Assembly (NCBI GenBank): GCA_964019425.1
Contig: OZ025813.1
Coordinates: forward strand, 372,001-436,000
Source: Flectonema sp. DT1601
Taxonomy: Eukaryota > Euglenozoa > Diplonemea > Diplonemida > Diplonemidae
Direction of reading: 5' to 3'
Length of the DNA stretch: 64,000 nucleotides
Below, piece after piece: positions 7,585 to 15,916 of this stretch. The notes below the pieces were generated by a model, which saw only the letters and a program-made list of their open reading frames with translations, had not been told where the DNA came from and searched no databases. A program made the position numbers and the translations under genes. Positions within the stretch are counted from its first letter, which is position 1. Each line of letters starts with the position of its first letter.

Positions 7585-9231
7585 GTTGAGGTCAAAATCC
7601 GAGTCATCGTCTTCCATTTCAACATCGCCGTTCTTATCACCTTCTTGTTTAACAGCAGATTTAGTGGGTGGTGGAGCTGATGCTGGTGTGGGTGCTGGCG
7701 CTGGTGTCGGTGCTGCTGCCGTCTGATGTGGTAGCTGAGTTGGTTGTTGTGGTTGAGGAGCTGTCTTCTGTCTCTTCAGGGTTCCTGTCAGTTTTTGAGC
7801 CGCGTCGCCTGGGTTGTAGGTTGGGCCTAGCGGTTTTCTGTCACTTTTCTTAACTTCCTTGTTTATCACAAGGTACTCATTGGTGCCTATGCTCACGAAG
7901 TTGGGAGGCTGCGTGTTTGAAATCGCCACAATCGTAGTGCTTCCACCTTTGTTAAACGATGCGACCACTGTGTGCTCCCAGTTGTGAGAGGACTTCATAA
8001 AGTCGCTGATCTGCGCTGTTGAGAATTTCCGTATCGCCATTGATTTTATAATGTACCTGTCACCGGAAGGCAGTGCAGGTTTGAGTGACGCGCTTAACTT
8101 AATACGCACTTCAGTGTTGCAGTCGGGATGAACTCGGAGTCCATAACAGGTTTTGAACTTACACAGGTAGAATTTACCTTCGAAACCTTCCAGTATTGAT
8201 GTCTTGGACTTTGCTGCCAAGAATCCAAGATCGTTATTGAATTGAAGAGTTGGCCAGACATCGCTTCCATTTGACCAGCTCGGGTTTCTGACAAATACAT
8301 TCTTAGGTTTGTCGGTCTCCGGGTCGTTATTGTTAAACTCCAGAATCTTGTGTACTTGGTTTCTGGGAATTCTAATAGCCATTGAGGAATGTGAATCATT
8401 TCGTTTGTAACTGAAAGGGGCTGCATTAATCTTTTTCTTTTTTAGCAGTTCCTTTGTTTTGATCGTTAGATCTTTTTCACTTGATTTGCCCCAATCCTGA
8501 ACAAACAAGACGGGGTCGGGTGTCGGATGTTGAATTTCGGATGTGGCTTTGGAAAAATCTTCACCACAGATATGCGTGTAGAAGACTCGTCTGATTTCGC
8601 AGACACCACCCTTTTTGATCACCGGTATGGCGACAGGCACCGTGCTTTTGGTTAGCGGTACTTTGCTGATTGCAGCCCATCGACCACTCTTCTTTGTCTG
8701 ACGGAGAGCTTCCCAGTCCTGTTTAGAGCGTACTAAAACAAGACCCGATGCGAGATTGTTGGTAGCATTCGCTGCTACGTCGTAGTTGATTGTAGACACA
8801 GTGCCCGCCCACGCGCCGTGTACATGCCATTCCGGGTAGCTTGCTTTAGCATTCCCCTTTGTGGTTTGTTTAGTCGATGTTGATGATGGTACAGGCAGCG
8901 GAAACGAAAAGGTTGATTGTTTAGGTGCCGATGTCGTCTGTTGATTAGAAGCTGTAGACGCCTCTGTTGTCGGTTGATTGCTGCCTGCGGTTGGGGCCGT
9001 CGCTTCGGTTGCCGTCGCGGTCGCATCCGTCCCACCACCCACTTCGGGAGTGTCCGGTCTTCTTCTTTTCATCTCAGGGTTCCCACCTTCCGACCCCGTC
9101 ACGAACTGGATAACCTCCATCAGGAGATTCGCCACTCTTTTTTCTTTCTCATACTCGGGGATCCCATCATCTCCCACCATCTTCAGGAGGTTCATAGCCT
9201 CCGATACTAACCTCCTCAGGTTGTCTCTCAT
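7582..9231 (-). CDS. LINE copy A ORF1 protein, function unassigned
   Basis: From the first ATG (9229-9231) this encodes about 549 residues; the frame is open upstream to the 5' end without another ATG. I recognise no known domain, and no CCHC knuckle or RRM is obvious. The N-terminal 50 residues look alpha-helical, followed by a Thr/Ala/Pro-rich linker. A conserved core shared with copy C includes a WHVHGAWA-like segment and PDPVLFVQDW, then a Pro/Gln-rich segment and an acidic end (EMEDDDSDFDLN). By position it is probably the RNA-binding, Gag-like protein that packages the transcript. It ends in UGA, which appears to be read through into ORF2. Confidence 0.8.
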   Translation of the reverse strand: MRDNLRRLVSEAMNLLKMVGDDGIPEYEKEKRVANLLMEVIQFVTGSEGGNPEMKRRRPDTPEVGGGTDATATATEATAPTAGSNQPTTEASTASNQQTTSAPKQSTFSFPLPVPSSTSTKQTTKGNAKASYPEWHVHGAWAGTVSTINYDVAANATNNLASGLVLVRSKQDWEALRQTKKSGRWAAISKVPLTKSTVPVAIPVIKKGGVCEIRRVFYTHICGEDFSKATSEIQHPTPDPVLFVQDWGKSSEKDLTIKTKELLKKKKINAAPFSYKRNDSHSSMAIRIPRNQVHKILEFNNNDPETDKPKNVFVRNPSWSNGSDVWPTLQFNNDLGFLAAKSKTSILEGFEGKFYLCKFKTCYGLRVHPDCNTEVRIKLSASLKPALPSGDRYIIKSMAIRKFSTAQISDFMKSSHNWEHTVVASFNKGGSTTIVAISNTQPPNFVSIGTNEYLVINKEVKKSDRKPLGPTYNPGDAAQKLTGTLKRQKTAPQPQQPTQLPHQTAAAPTPAPAPTPASAPPPTKSAVKQEGDKNGDVEMEDDDSDFDLN

Positions 9232-9593
9232 AATTGCTTTTCCTGTGAAACGTACCCACTGATTCTTACCAATATTTGGTTGCGAAATCACAATAAAGTA
9301 CAGAAGTTTTTTTTTTTTTTTTTTTGGTTACACTCGTCTGTGCTTCCAGACTCTTTGTTTTTGTTCTTTTCACTTCTTTGTTTTGTCTTTCTTTTATACT
9401 TTCTTTTGGTTTAAGTCTGACAAATTGGAAAACACGGGAAACATAGGTAGGCTCCGCCTGAGGACGTAAGAAGAGCGGCAACGGGAAAAAATAAATGGTC
9501 ACGCGTCCTTGAAATTGGACACACGAAGCTAATTCGGTTACCATTCCTACCATCGATAAGGAAAAACAAAGAATCGAGCATATAACTAGAGCG

Positions 9594-9608
9594 GTGGTCA
9601 AAGACCAC
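9594..9608 (-). other. 3' UTR hairpin, LINE copy B
   Basis: The same GTGGTC/GACCAC stem with 3 nt loop as in copy A, at the equivalent position. Confidence 0.5.
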
Positions 9609-9800
9609 TTGAACAGCCCGAAGGCCTGCCCTCAAGAGAAATTTATAAGGAGAATAGGAGAAAAAGGAGACAGGAGTGTTGGAAGAGACACTGCGACAAC
9701 ACCGAAGGTGATGTGCAGTTACCCAACCAGGAGATGATTGATAATGATGAAAATACTAAAATAATAACAAATTGATATTGGCGACTACATGTCACCTACT

Positions 9801-12800
9801 TTACTTCCAAAGTCTAAGGTTAGATGTTTGTTCCATCCACCTTATGATCAACGCGAGTGATGGAAGCCACGCCAAAGTGAAGAGAGCTTCAAGGTTAGGA
9901 ATTTCGTTGGCAATAATAAGTTCTCGATCGCGATCCCACTTGCCGGTCAGTGTTGAGAAGCCCAGGATTTTGAACCTGGCAGAGTCGAGTTTGGGAGATT
10001 GACATCCCTGCAGCAGGTGAACCTGTGAGGACGGTTCGCCACAAAATGGGCAGTCGATCGTCTTGCGCCAGTTCTGAATTAGCGGGTGACATCCTGTCCG
10101 GAAGTTCGCTATCCGTATCTCGTCGGCTCTTTCCATCCCAGGAGGGTATTTAACGGAACGGCCTCCGATGAGGTGTTTGTAGCAGGTGTAACCACTCACG
10201 TTAAGCAGATCCTTTTTGATGCAGCGCTTAACATGTGATGATCGCGAGAAGTAAGTGCCTTTGACTAGCACAGGTCGGATGTTCTTGTTGTGCGCTGCTT
10301 CCTTTGCAAGCGCGTCAACTTCATCGTGAAACTCGATTCCAATGTGTGAGGGGATGAATTGCAAATGCACTTTCATTTCACACATGCGCAGGTATTCTAG
10401 TATCTTGAGGGACTCAGTATTCCTCTGTCTGCACCTTCCACCCAGCAGTTCATCCAGAAGGGATTTTGAGTCCGTGAATATCCTCACAGATTTCATTGAA
10501 CGATCTTTGCTAAACACTGTTCTCAGATGTCTAGCCGCGTTCTTCAGAGCATGTTGTTCAGCCCTGTAGCTGCAGTCAGCTTGATAAAGCCTAGACGCGT
10601 AAGCAGATCGAAGGCCGCTACGTGACTTGGCAATATGAGCCGCTCCGGCCGCGCCGGAAGCAGAGTAGGAGCCATCGCAGTTGATTACCATGTCGACAGG
10701 AGGCAACGTTCCAATGTACGACATGAATTTTTCTTTGTCCACCGCAGGGTTCGCGGACTTCGGAAATCCGCAGCCGTTGCTAATCCTAAGGTTTGTCGGA
10801 GATACCCAGGGTTCCATCGAGTCAGGCTGCACAAGGCACTGGCTTTCACGCTGGCTGTCAATGCCAGGAAGGAGGCCAGCCCAGTAGCTTTGGGTTGAGG
10901 CGAGTCTGTTGGTACTAGGTATCCAAGTCATGGCTTTATACCTGTAGTACGCTATCTTGGTTTGCTTTTCAATCTGACGTTTAAAAGGAAGCATGTCCGC
11001 TTCCCACAGTAGAAGTTCTCTCGGTGTGCACCTGCTGCATCCAGTAACCAGCCTGGCAACCTTCCTCAGTTCGAAATCAATACTATCAACGCTGTTGCTT
11101 ATCAACCAACCAAAGCTATCGAGCGCATAAGAGATTCTCGCAGTTACGTAAAGGTTCTTGACCATATTTAGCGTTTTGTAGTCAAGATCATACGGTTGAA
11201 GGCATTGAAGCAGAGATATTCCCTTTTTCAGTTCTTCATGAATCTTAGCCACCTGTTTGTGGAAAGTGAGTCTGTCGTCGATGTGAACTCCGAGGTATTT
11301 CACTGAGTCCACGATTGGCAACAGAAATGCGGTTTTAAAACTGGCTTTCACCACCATCACGTTGTCTTCGAGAACAATATTCCGCAACATCACGTTGTCA
11401 AGTTCGTCTTGTGTTTTGATCGGAGTTCCATCAACCTCGAGAATAGTTTCGCCGCTTTGAAGCATGGGTCTAGAAGAGTTTAAGTTGATACTCTTTTCAA
11501 TGTCACTATAGTCCATTTTGATAACGTTTTCCACAACAGATCTGGAAAATAGTAATTCGCGATTGCAGGTGTCGTTGAGAATCGTATCCTTCGTACGGAC
11601 TTTCATCTTAAGAGCACAGGTCTTTGAGACCGACAGGGCCATGTCGTTGTCAGAACACCATTGATCCACTTTATCAAGTATTATTTGAGCATTTGAAAGA
11701 GCTTCTTCCATGTTATGTCCAGATACTACACATGCTGTATCATCCGCATACAGAGCAGACGTCGTTGTTTCTTTCTCCAGTTCCAAAATCTTGCAGAGGT
11801 CATCAACGTAGATAAGATAGAGAAGAGGACCCAGGATCGATCCCTGTGGAACCCCCTTAGCCAGAGTACGGAATTCGCTAAGATAACCATTCGCTTCAAC
11901 TCTAACCTTCCTGTTTGTAAGAAAGTCTGTGATCCATCTGATAATAACATTCGGAACACCCATCTTTACCAATTTTAATAAAAGTATCTTATGGTTGATC
12001 CTGTCAAACGCAGCAGTAAAATCAAACGATAAGAACACCGATCTCTTTCTCTTCATGTGCATCCTTACGACGGCATCTACCAAAACGGTGATCTGTTCGC
12101 AGGTATTTCTCCCCCTTCTGAATCCAGCCTGTAGTGGGCTGAGTGACGAATGTTTAGTGAGCCAGTGCATGAGTCGGTCATACACGAGCCTCTCCGCAAG
12201 TTTCCCAACAACCGAGGTGAGCGTAATGGGTCTGAAACTCTTCAGCTCATTTCGAGGTTTTCCAGCCTTGAACATAGGCTTGATTAAACCTTGTTTCCAC
12301 TGGTACGGTACTTTTGAAGTCTTCCAGGAAGTGTTAATAATTCTCAAGAGGTATTCCACTGTTGCCGGAGTGAAGTTTTTGATCATCTCATTGTGAACTC
12401 CATCAGGTCCTGCAGCCTTGCGGGTCTTCAGGTTCTTAATCGCAGCTTTAATTTCAGCCATTGTGAAATCACAGCAAATATCCATTTCATTATCACCTTC
12501 TGAGAGTGCGGGGGCCTCTAGCGATAATATTTCCGATTTCGAGACAAACAGGTCCAAGAATGCTGATGGGAGATCGCAGTCAGAGATGTTGTTGACACTG
12601 ATATCTTTACCAGCATCTTGCTGCAGTTCTTTGATCTTCTTAAACGCAAAGGCAAAGTTGTTACCCTTGTCAAGTTGATCACGTAGGTGGATACCCTTCG
12701 ATTTGGTGGAATCTGGAGTTGACGTCTTCCACTTTCGTCTCCGTTTCCCTTTGAAAAGGACACGTCGTCGAATGAATTTAGCCGCTACTTCATGCAGTAT

Positions 12801-13712
12801 GTTGTTAAAGAGCTTAGCATTCGCAGTTGCATCGTTGGAGAGTTTCGATTTTCTAATTCTCTTATCGAGCATATTTCCAAAGCAGTTCCAGTCCGTAGAC
12901 TTGAAGTCCCACACTACGCGTTTCTTAGAACCTATCGTGGCCCGTGTAAGTTGACACATGGGATCCAGTACGGTGTAGAGAGGTCGGTGATCAGATCCAT
13001 GTTTATTATCTTCTCTAATTACAGAGAATTCTTCCAGAATCATCGAGTTTTGAAAAAATACTACGTCCGGCGAGGTACCGCCCCCCGGGATATTAGGAAA
13101 AGGCCTTGTGATTGACCCCATCTTGTTGGCTACCAGTAGATCATTGTGTGCTGCCCATTCATGTAGAGTAGAACCTGCTGGCGTCGATTTTGATGACCAC
13201 ACCGGATGATGGGCATTAAAGTCACCCGCGACGATTGCTTTCGTTGAGACTGGAAGATCTGACTTTCTGATCTTGCATCCCGGGGGAGCATAAATATTTA
13301 AGATGTCAATCTTTCCACCTATGTTGACCTTTACAACTTCAACATCATTTAAGTGAGGCGGAAGTACGATATCAGAACGCTGCTGAGTGTGGCATTTCTT
13401 CACCATAGTAATAACCCCACCACCCCGTGTTGCCCTATCATTCCGATAGGTAAAATAATCCGTGTGTGAGACTACATCTTTTGTCCAAGTTTCTTGCAGG
13501 CACAGTACGTCAGGCGCATAGGCATTGAGCAGCTTGTGTATGTAGGCACCTTTGTTCCCCATTGATCGACAGTTCCAGCTTAGTAGTGATATGAGGGAGT
13601 CGTCAGGGCCAGGGTTGCGTTCGACATCGCCTGCCTGAAGCAGCAGTTCACGAGCCGTATTCTTTTCTGTGAGTGAGTTGGTCGGATTTAAATCATCGTC
13701 ATCTTCATCTAG
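9801..13712 (-). CDS. LINE copy B ORF2: endonuclease, reverse transcriptase and RNase H
   Basis: The translated sequence is identical to copy A ORF2. It opens in frame after the ORF1 UGA at 13713-13715, carries the 2A motif 36 codons later, and then the intact APE endonuclease, reverse transcriptase (YADD), RNase H and C-terminal Cys/His motif. The first ATG (13560-13562) again lies inside the endonuclease domain, so independent initiation would give a defective enzyme. Confidence 0.9.
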   Translation of the reverse strand, partial: LDEDDDDLNPTNSLTEKNTARELLLQAGDVERNPGPDDSLISLLSWNCRSMGNKGAYIHKLLNAYAPDVLCLQETWTKDVVSHTDYFTYRNDRATRGGGVITMVKKCHTQQRSDIVLPPHLNDVEVVKVNIGGKIDILNIYAPPGCKIRKSDLPVSTKAIVAGDFNAHHPVWSSKSTPAGSTLHEWAAHNDLLVANKMGSITRPFPNIPGGGTSPDVVFFQNSMILEEFSVIREDNKHGSDHRPLYTVLDPMCQLTRATIGSKKRVVWDFKSTDWNCFGNMLDKRIRKSKLSNDATANAKLFNNILHEVAAKFIRRRVLFKGKRRRKWKTSTPDSTKSKGIHLRDQLDKGNNFAFAFKKIKELQQDAGKDISVNNISDCDLPSAFLDLFVSKSEILSLEAPALSEGDNEMDICCDFTMAEIKAAIKNLKTRKAAGPDGVHNEMIKNFTPATVEYLLRIINTSWKTSKVPYQWKQGLIKPMFKAGKPRNELKSFRPITLTSVVGKLAERLVYDRLMHWLTKHSSLSPLQAGFRRGRNTCEQITVLVDAVVRMHMKRKRSVFLSFDFTAAFDRINHKILLLKLVKMGVPNVIIRWITDFLTNRKVRVEANGYLSEFRTLAKGVPQGSILGPLLYLIYVDDLCKILELEKETTTSALYADDTACVVSGHNMEEALSNAQIILDKVDQWCSDNDMALSVSKTCALKMKVRTKDTILNDTCNRELLFSRSVVENVIKMDYSDIEKSINLNSSRPMLQSGETILEVDGTPIKTQDELDNVMLRNIVLEDNVMVVKASFKTAFLLPIVDSVKYLGVHIDDRLTFHKQVAKIHEELKKGISLLQCLQPYDLDYKTLNMVKNLYVTARISYALDSFGWLISNSVDSIDFELRKVARLVTGCSRCTPRELLLWEADMLPFKRQIEKQTKIAYYRYKAMTWIPSTNRLASTQSYWAGLLPGIDSQRESQCLVQPDSMEPWVSPTNLRISNGCGFPKSANPAVDKEKFMSYIGTLPPVDMVINCDGSYSASGAAGAAHIAKSRSGLRSAYASRLYQADCSYRAEQHALKNAARHLRTVFSKDRSMKSVRIFTDSKSLLDELLGGRCRQRNTESLKILEYLRMCEMKVHLQFIPSHIGIEFHDEVDALAKEAAHNKNIRPVLVKGTYFSRSSHVKRCIKKDLLNVSGYTCYKHLIGGRSVKYPPGMERADEIRIANFRTGCHPLIQNWRKTIDCPFCGEPSSQVHLLQGCQSPKLDSARFKILGFSTLTGKWDRDRELIIANEIPNLEALFTLAWLPSLALIIRWMEQTSNLRLWK
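13605..13631 (-). other. 2A ribosome-skipping motif, LINE copy B
   Basis: GDVERNPGP, identical to copy A and at the same distance from the ORF1 stop codon. Confidence 0.88.
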
Positions 13713-13715
13713 TCA
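13709..13715 (-). promoter_or_regulatory. Candidate UGA-CUA-G readthrough site, LINE copy B
   Basis: Same UGA-CUAG junction between ORF1 and ORF2 as in copy A. Confidence 0.65.
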
Positions 13716-15362
13716 GTTGAGGTCAAAATCCGAGTCATCGTCTTCCATTTCAACATCGCCGTTCTTATCACCTTCTTGTTTAACAGCAGATTTAGTGGGT
13801 GGTGGAGCTGATGCTGGTGTGGGTGCTGGCGCTGGTGTCGGTGCTGCTGCCGTCTGATGTGGTAGCTGAGTTGGTTGTTGTGGTTGAGGAGCTGTCTTCT
13901 GTCTCTTCAGGGTTCCTGTCAGTTTTTGAGCCGCGTCGCCTGGGTTGTAGGTTGGGCCTAGCGGTTTTCTGTCACTTTTCTTAACTTCCTTGTTTATCAC
14001 AAGGTACTCATTGGTGCCTATGCTCACGAAGTTGGGAGGCTGCGTGTTTGAAATCGCCACAATCGTAGTGCTTCCACCTTTGTTAAACGATGCGACCACT
14101 GTGTGCTCCCAGTTGTGAGAGGACTTCATAAAGTCGCTGATCTGCGCTGTTGAGAATTTCCGTATCGCCATTGATTTTATAATGTACCTGTCACCGGAAG
14201 GCAGTGCAGGTTTGAGTGACGCGCTTAACTTAATACGCACTTCAGTGTTGCAGTCGGGATGAACTCGGAGTCCATAACAGGTTTTGAACTTACACAGGTA
14301 GAATTTACCTTCGAAACCTTCCAGTATTGATGTCTTGGACTTTGCTGCCAAGAATCCAAGATCGTTATTGAATTGAAGAGTTGGCCAGACATCGCTTCCA
14401 TTTGACCAGCTCGGGTTTCTGACAAATACATTCTTAGGTTTGTCGGTCTCCGGGTCGTTATTGTTAAACTCCAGAATCTTGTGTACTTGGTTTCTGGGAA
14501 TTCTAATAGCCATTGAGGAATGTGAATCATTTCGTTTGTAACTGAAAGGGGCTGCATTAATCTTTTTCTTTTTTAGCAGTTCCTTTGTTTTGATCGTTAG
14601 ATCTTTTTCACTTGATTTGCCCCAATCCTGAACAAACAAGACGGGGTCGGGTGTCGGATGTTGAATTTCGGATGTGGCTTTGGAAAAATCTTCACCACAG
14701 ATATGCGTGTAGAAGACTCGTCTGATTTCGCAGACACCACCCTTTTTGATCACCGGTATGGCGACAGGCACCGTGCTTTTGGTTAGCGGTACTTTGCTGA
14801 TTGCAGCCCATCGACCACTCTTCTTTGTCTGACGGAGAGCTTCCCAGTCCTGTTTAGAGCGTACTAAAACAAGACCCGATGCGAGATTGTTGGTAGCATT
14901 CGCTGCTACGTCGTAGTTGATTGTAGACACAGTGCCCGCCCACGCGCCGTGTACATGCCATTCCGGGTAGCTTGCTTTAGCATTCCCCTTTGTGGTTTGT
15001 TTAGTCGATGTTGATGATGGTACAGGCAGCGGAAACGAAAAGGTTGATTGTTTAGGTGCCGATGTCGTCTGTTGATTAGAAGCTGTAGACGCCTCTGTTG
15101 TCGGTTGATTGCTGCCTGCGGTTGGGGCCGTCGCTTCGGTTGCCGTCGCGGTCGCATCCGTCCCACCACCCACTTCGGGAGTGTCCGGTCTTCTTCTTTT
15201 CATCTCAGGGTTCCCACCTTCCGACCCCGTCACGAACTGGATAACCTCCATCAGGAGATTCGCCACTCTTTTTTCTTTCTCATACTCGGGGATCCCATCA
15301 TCTCCCACCATCTTCAGGAGGTTCATAGCCTCCGATACTAACCTCCTCAGGTTGTCTCTCAT
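13713..15362 (-). CDS. LINE copy B ORF1 protein, function unassigned
   Basis: The translation is identical to copy A ORF1, starting at the first ATG (15360-15362) and ending at the UGA that joins it in frame to ORF2. It is presumed to be the Gag-like RNA-binding protein by position; no recognised domain is visible. Confidence 0.8.
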   Translation of the reverse strand: MRDNLRRLVSEAMNLLKMVGDDGIPEYEKEKRVANLLMEVIQFVTGSEGGNPEMKRRRPDTPEVGGGTDATATATEATAPTAGSNQPTTEASTASNQQTTSAPKQSTFSFPLPVPSSTSTKQTTKGNAKASYPEWHVHGAWAGTVSTINYDVAANATNNLASGLVLVRSKQDWEALRQTKKSGRWAAISKVPLTKSTVPVAIPVIKKGGVCEIRRVFYTHICGEDFSKATSEIQHPTPDPVLFVQDWGKSSEKDLTIKTKELLKKKKINAAPFSYKRNDSHSSMAIRIPRNQVHKILEFNNNDPETDKPKNVFVRNPSWSNGSDVWPTLQFNNDLGFLAAKSKTSILEGFEGKFYLCKFKTCYGLRVHPDCNTEVRIKLSASLKPALPSGDRYIIKSMAIRKFSTAQISDFMKSSHNWEHTVVASFNKGGSTTIVAISNTQPPNFVSIGTNEYLVINKEVKKSDRKPLGPTYNPGDAAQKLTGTLKRQKTAPQPQQPTQLPHQTAAAPTPAPAPTPASAPPPTKSAVKQEGDKNGDVEMEDDDSDFDLN

Positions 15363-15724
15363 AATTGCTTTTCCTGTGAAACGTACCCACTGATTCTTAC
15401 CAATATTTGGTTGCGAAATCACAATAAAGTACAGAAGTTTTTTTTTTTTTTTTTTTGGTTACACTCGTCTGTGCTTCCAGACTCTTTGTTTTTGTTCTTT
15501 TCACTTCTTTGTTTTGTCTTTCTTTTATACTTTCTTTTGGTTTAAGTCTGACAAATTGGAAAACACGGGAAACATAGGTAGGCTCCGCCTGAGGACGTAA
15601 GAAGAGCGGCAACGGGAAAAAATAAATGGTCACGCGTCCTTGAAATTGGACACACGAAGCTAATTCGGTTACCATTCCTACCATCGATAAGGAAAAACAA
15701 AGAATCGAGCATATAACTAGAGCG

Positions 15725-15739
15725 GTGGTCAAAGACCAC
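15725..15739 (-). other. 3' UTR hairpin, LINE copy C
   Basis: The same GTGGTC/GACCAC stem and loop as in copies A and B, inside the shared 3' UTR block. Confidence 0.5.
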
Positions 15740-15916
15740 TTGAACAGCCCGAAGGCCTGCCCTCAAGAGAAATTTATAAGGAGAATAGGAGAAAAAGGAG
15801 ACAGGAGTGTTGGAAGAGACACTGCGACAACACCGAAGGTGATGTGCAGTTACCCAACCAGGAGATGATTGATAATGATGAAAATACTAAATATTGATAA
15901 AACACTTAAATGGCGA

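Larger units (their letters stand above)
3168..9306 (-). mobile_element. LINE copy A: APE-RT-RNaseH non-LTR retrotransposon (I/Ingi-like group)
   Basis: This is a full-length non-LTR retrotransposon on the minus strand. In transcript order it has a short 5' end carrying TTCTGTACT units, ORF1 (9231 to 7582), an in-frame UGA, ORF2 (7581 to 3670), a 3' UTR of about 475 bp and a 27 nt poly(A) tail (T run 3168-3194). The apurinic endonuclease, reverse transcriptase, RNase H and C-terminal zinc motif are all present. RNase H plus a 2A motif is known from Ingi-type elements such as L1Tc of trypanosomes, but clade assignment needs a tree. All frames are intact. Copy B appears identical, 6131 bp away. 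Confidence 0.92.
9307..15437 (-). mobile_element. LINE copy B, apparently identical to copy A
   Basis: The 6131 bp unit repeats copy A: both translated frames are identical and the UTRs match wherever I compared them. The 5' end of copy A (ending at 9306 in GTACAGAAG on the plus strand) abuts the 19 nt poly(A) tail (T run 9307-9325) of this copy. Copy A has a 27 nt tail, whereas copies B and C both have 19. This fits duplication by unequal crossing-over between 3' UTRs better than three independent insertions. An assembly duplication should also be excluded. Confidence 0.9.
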
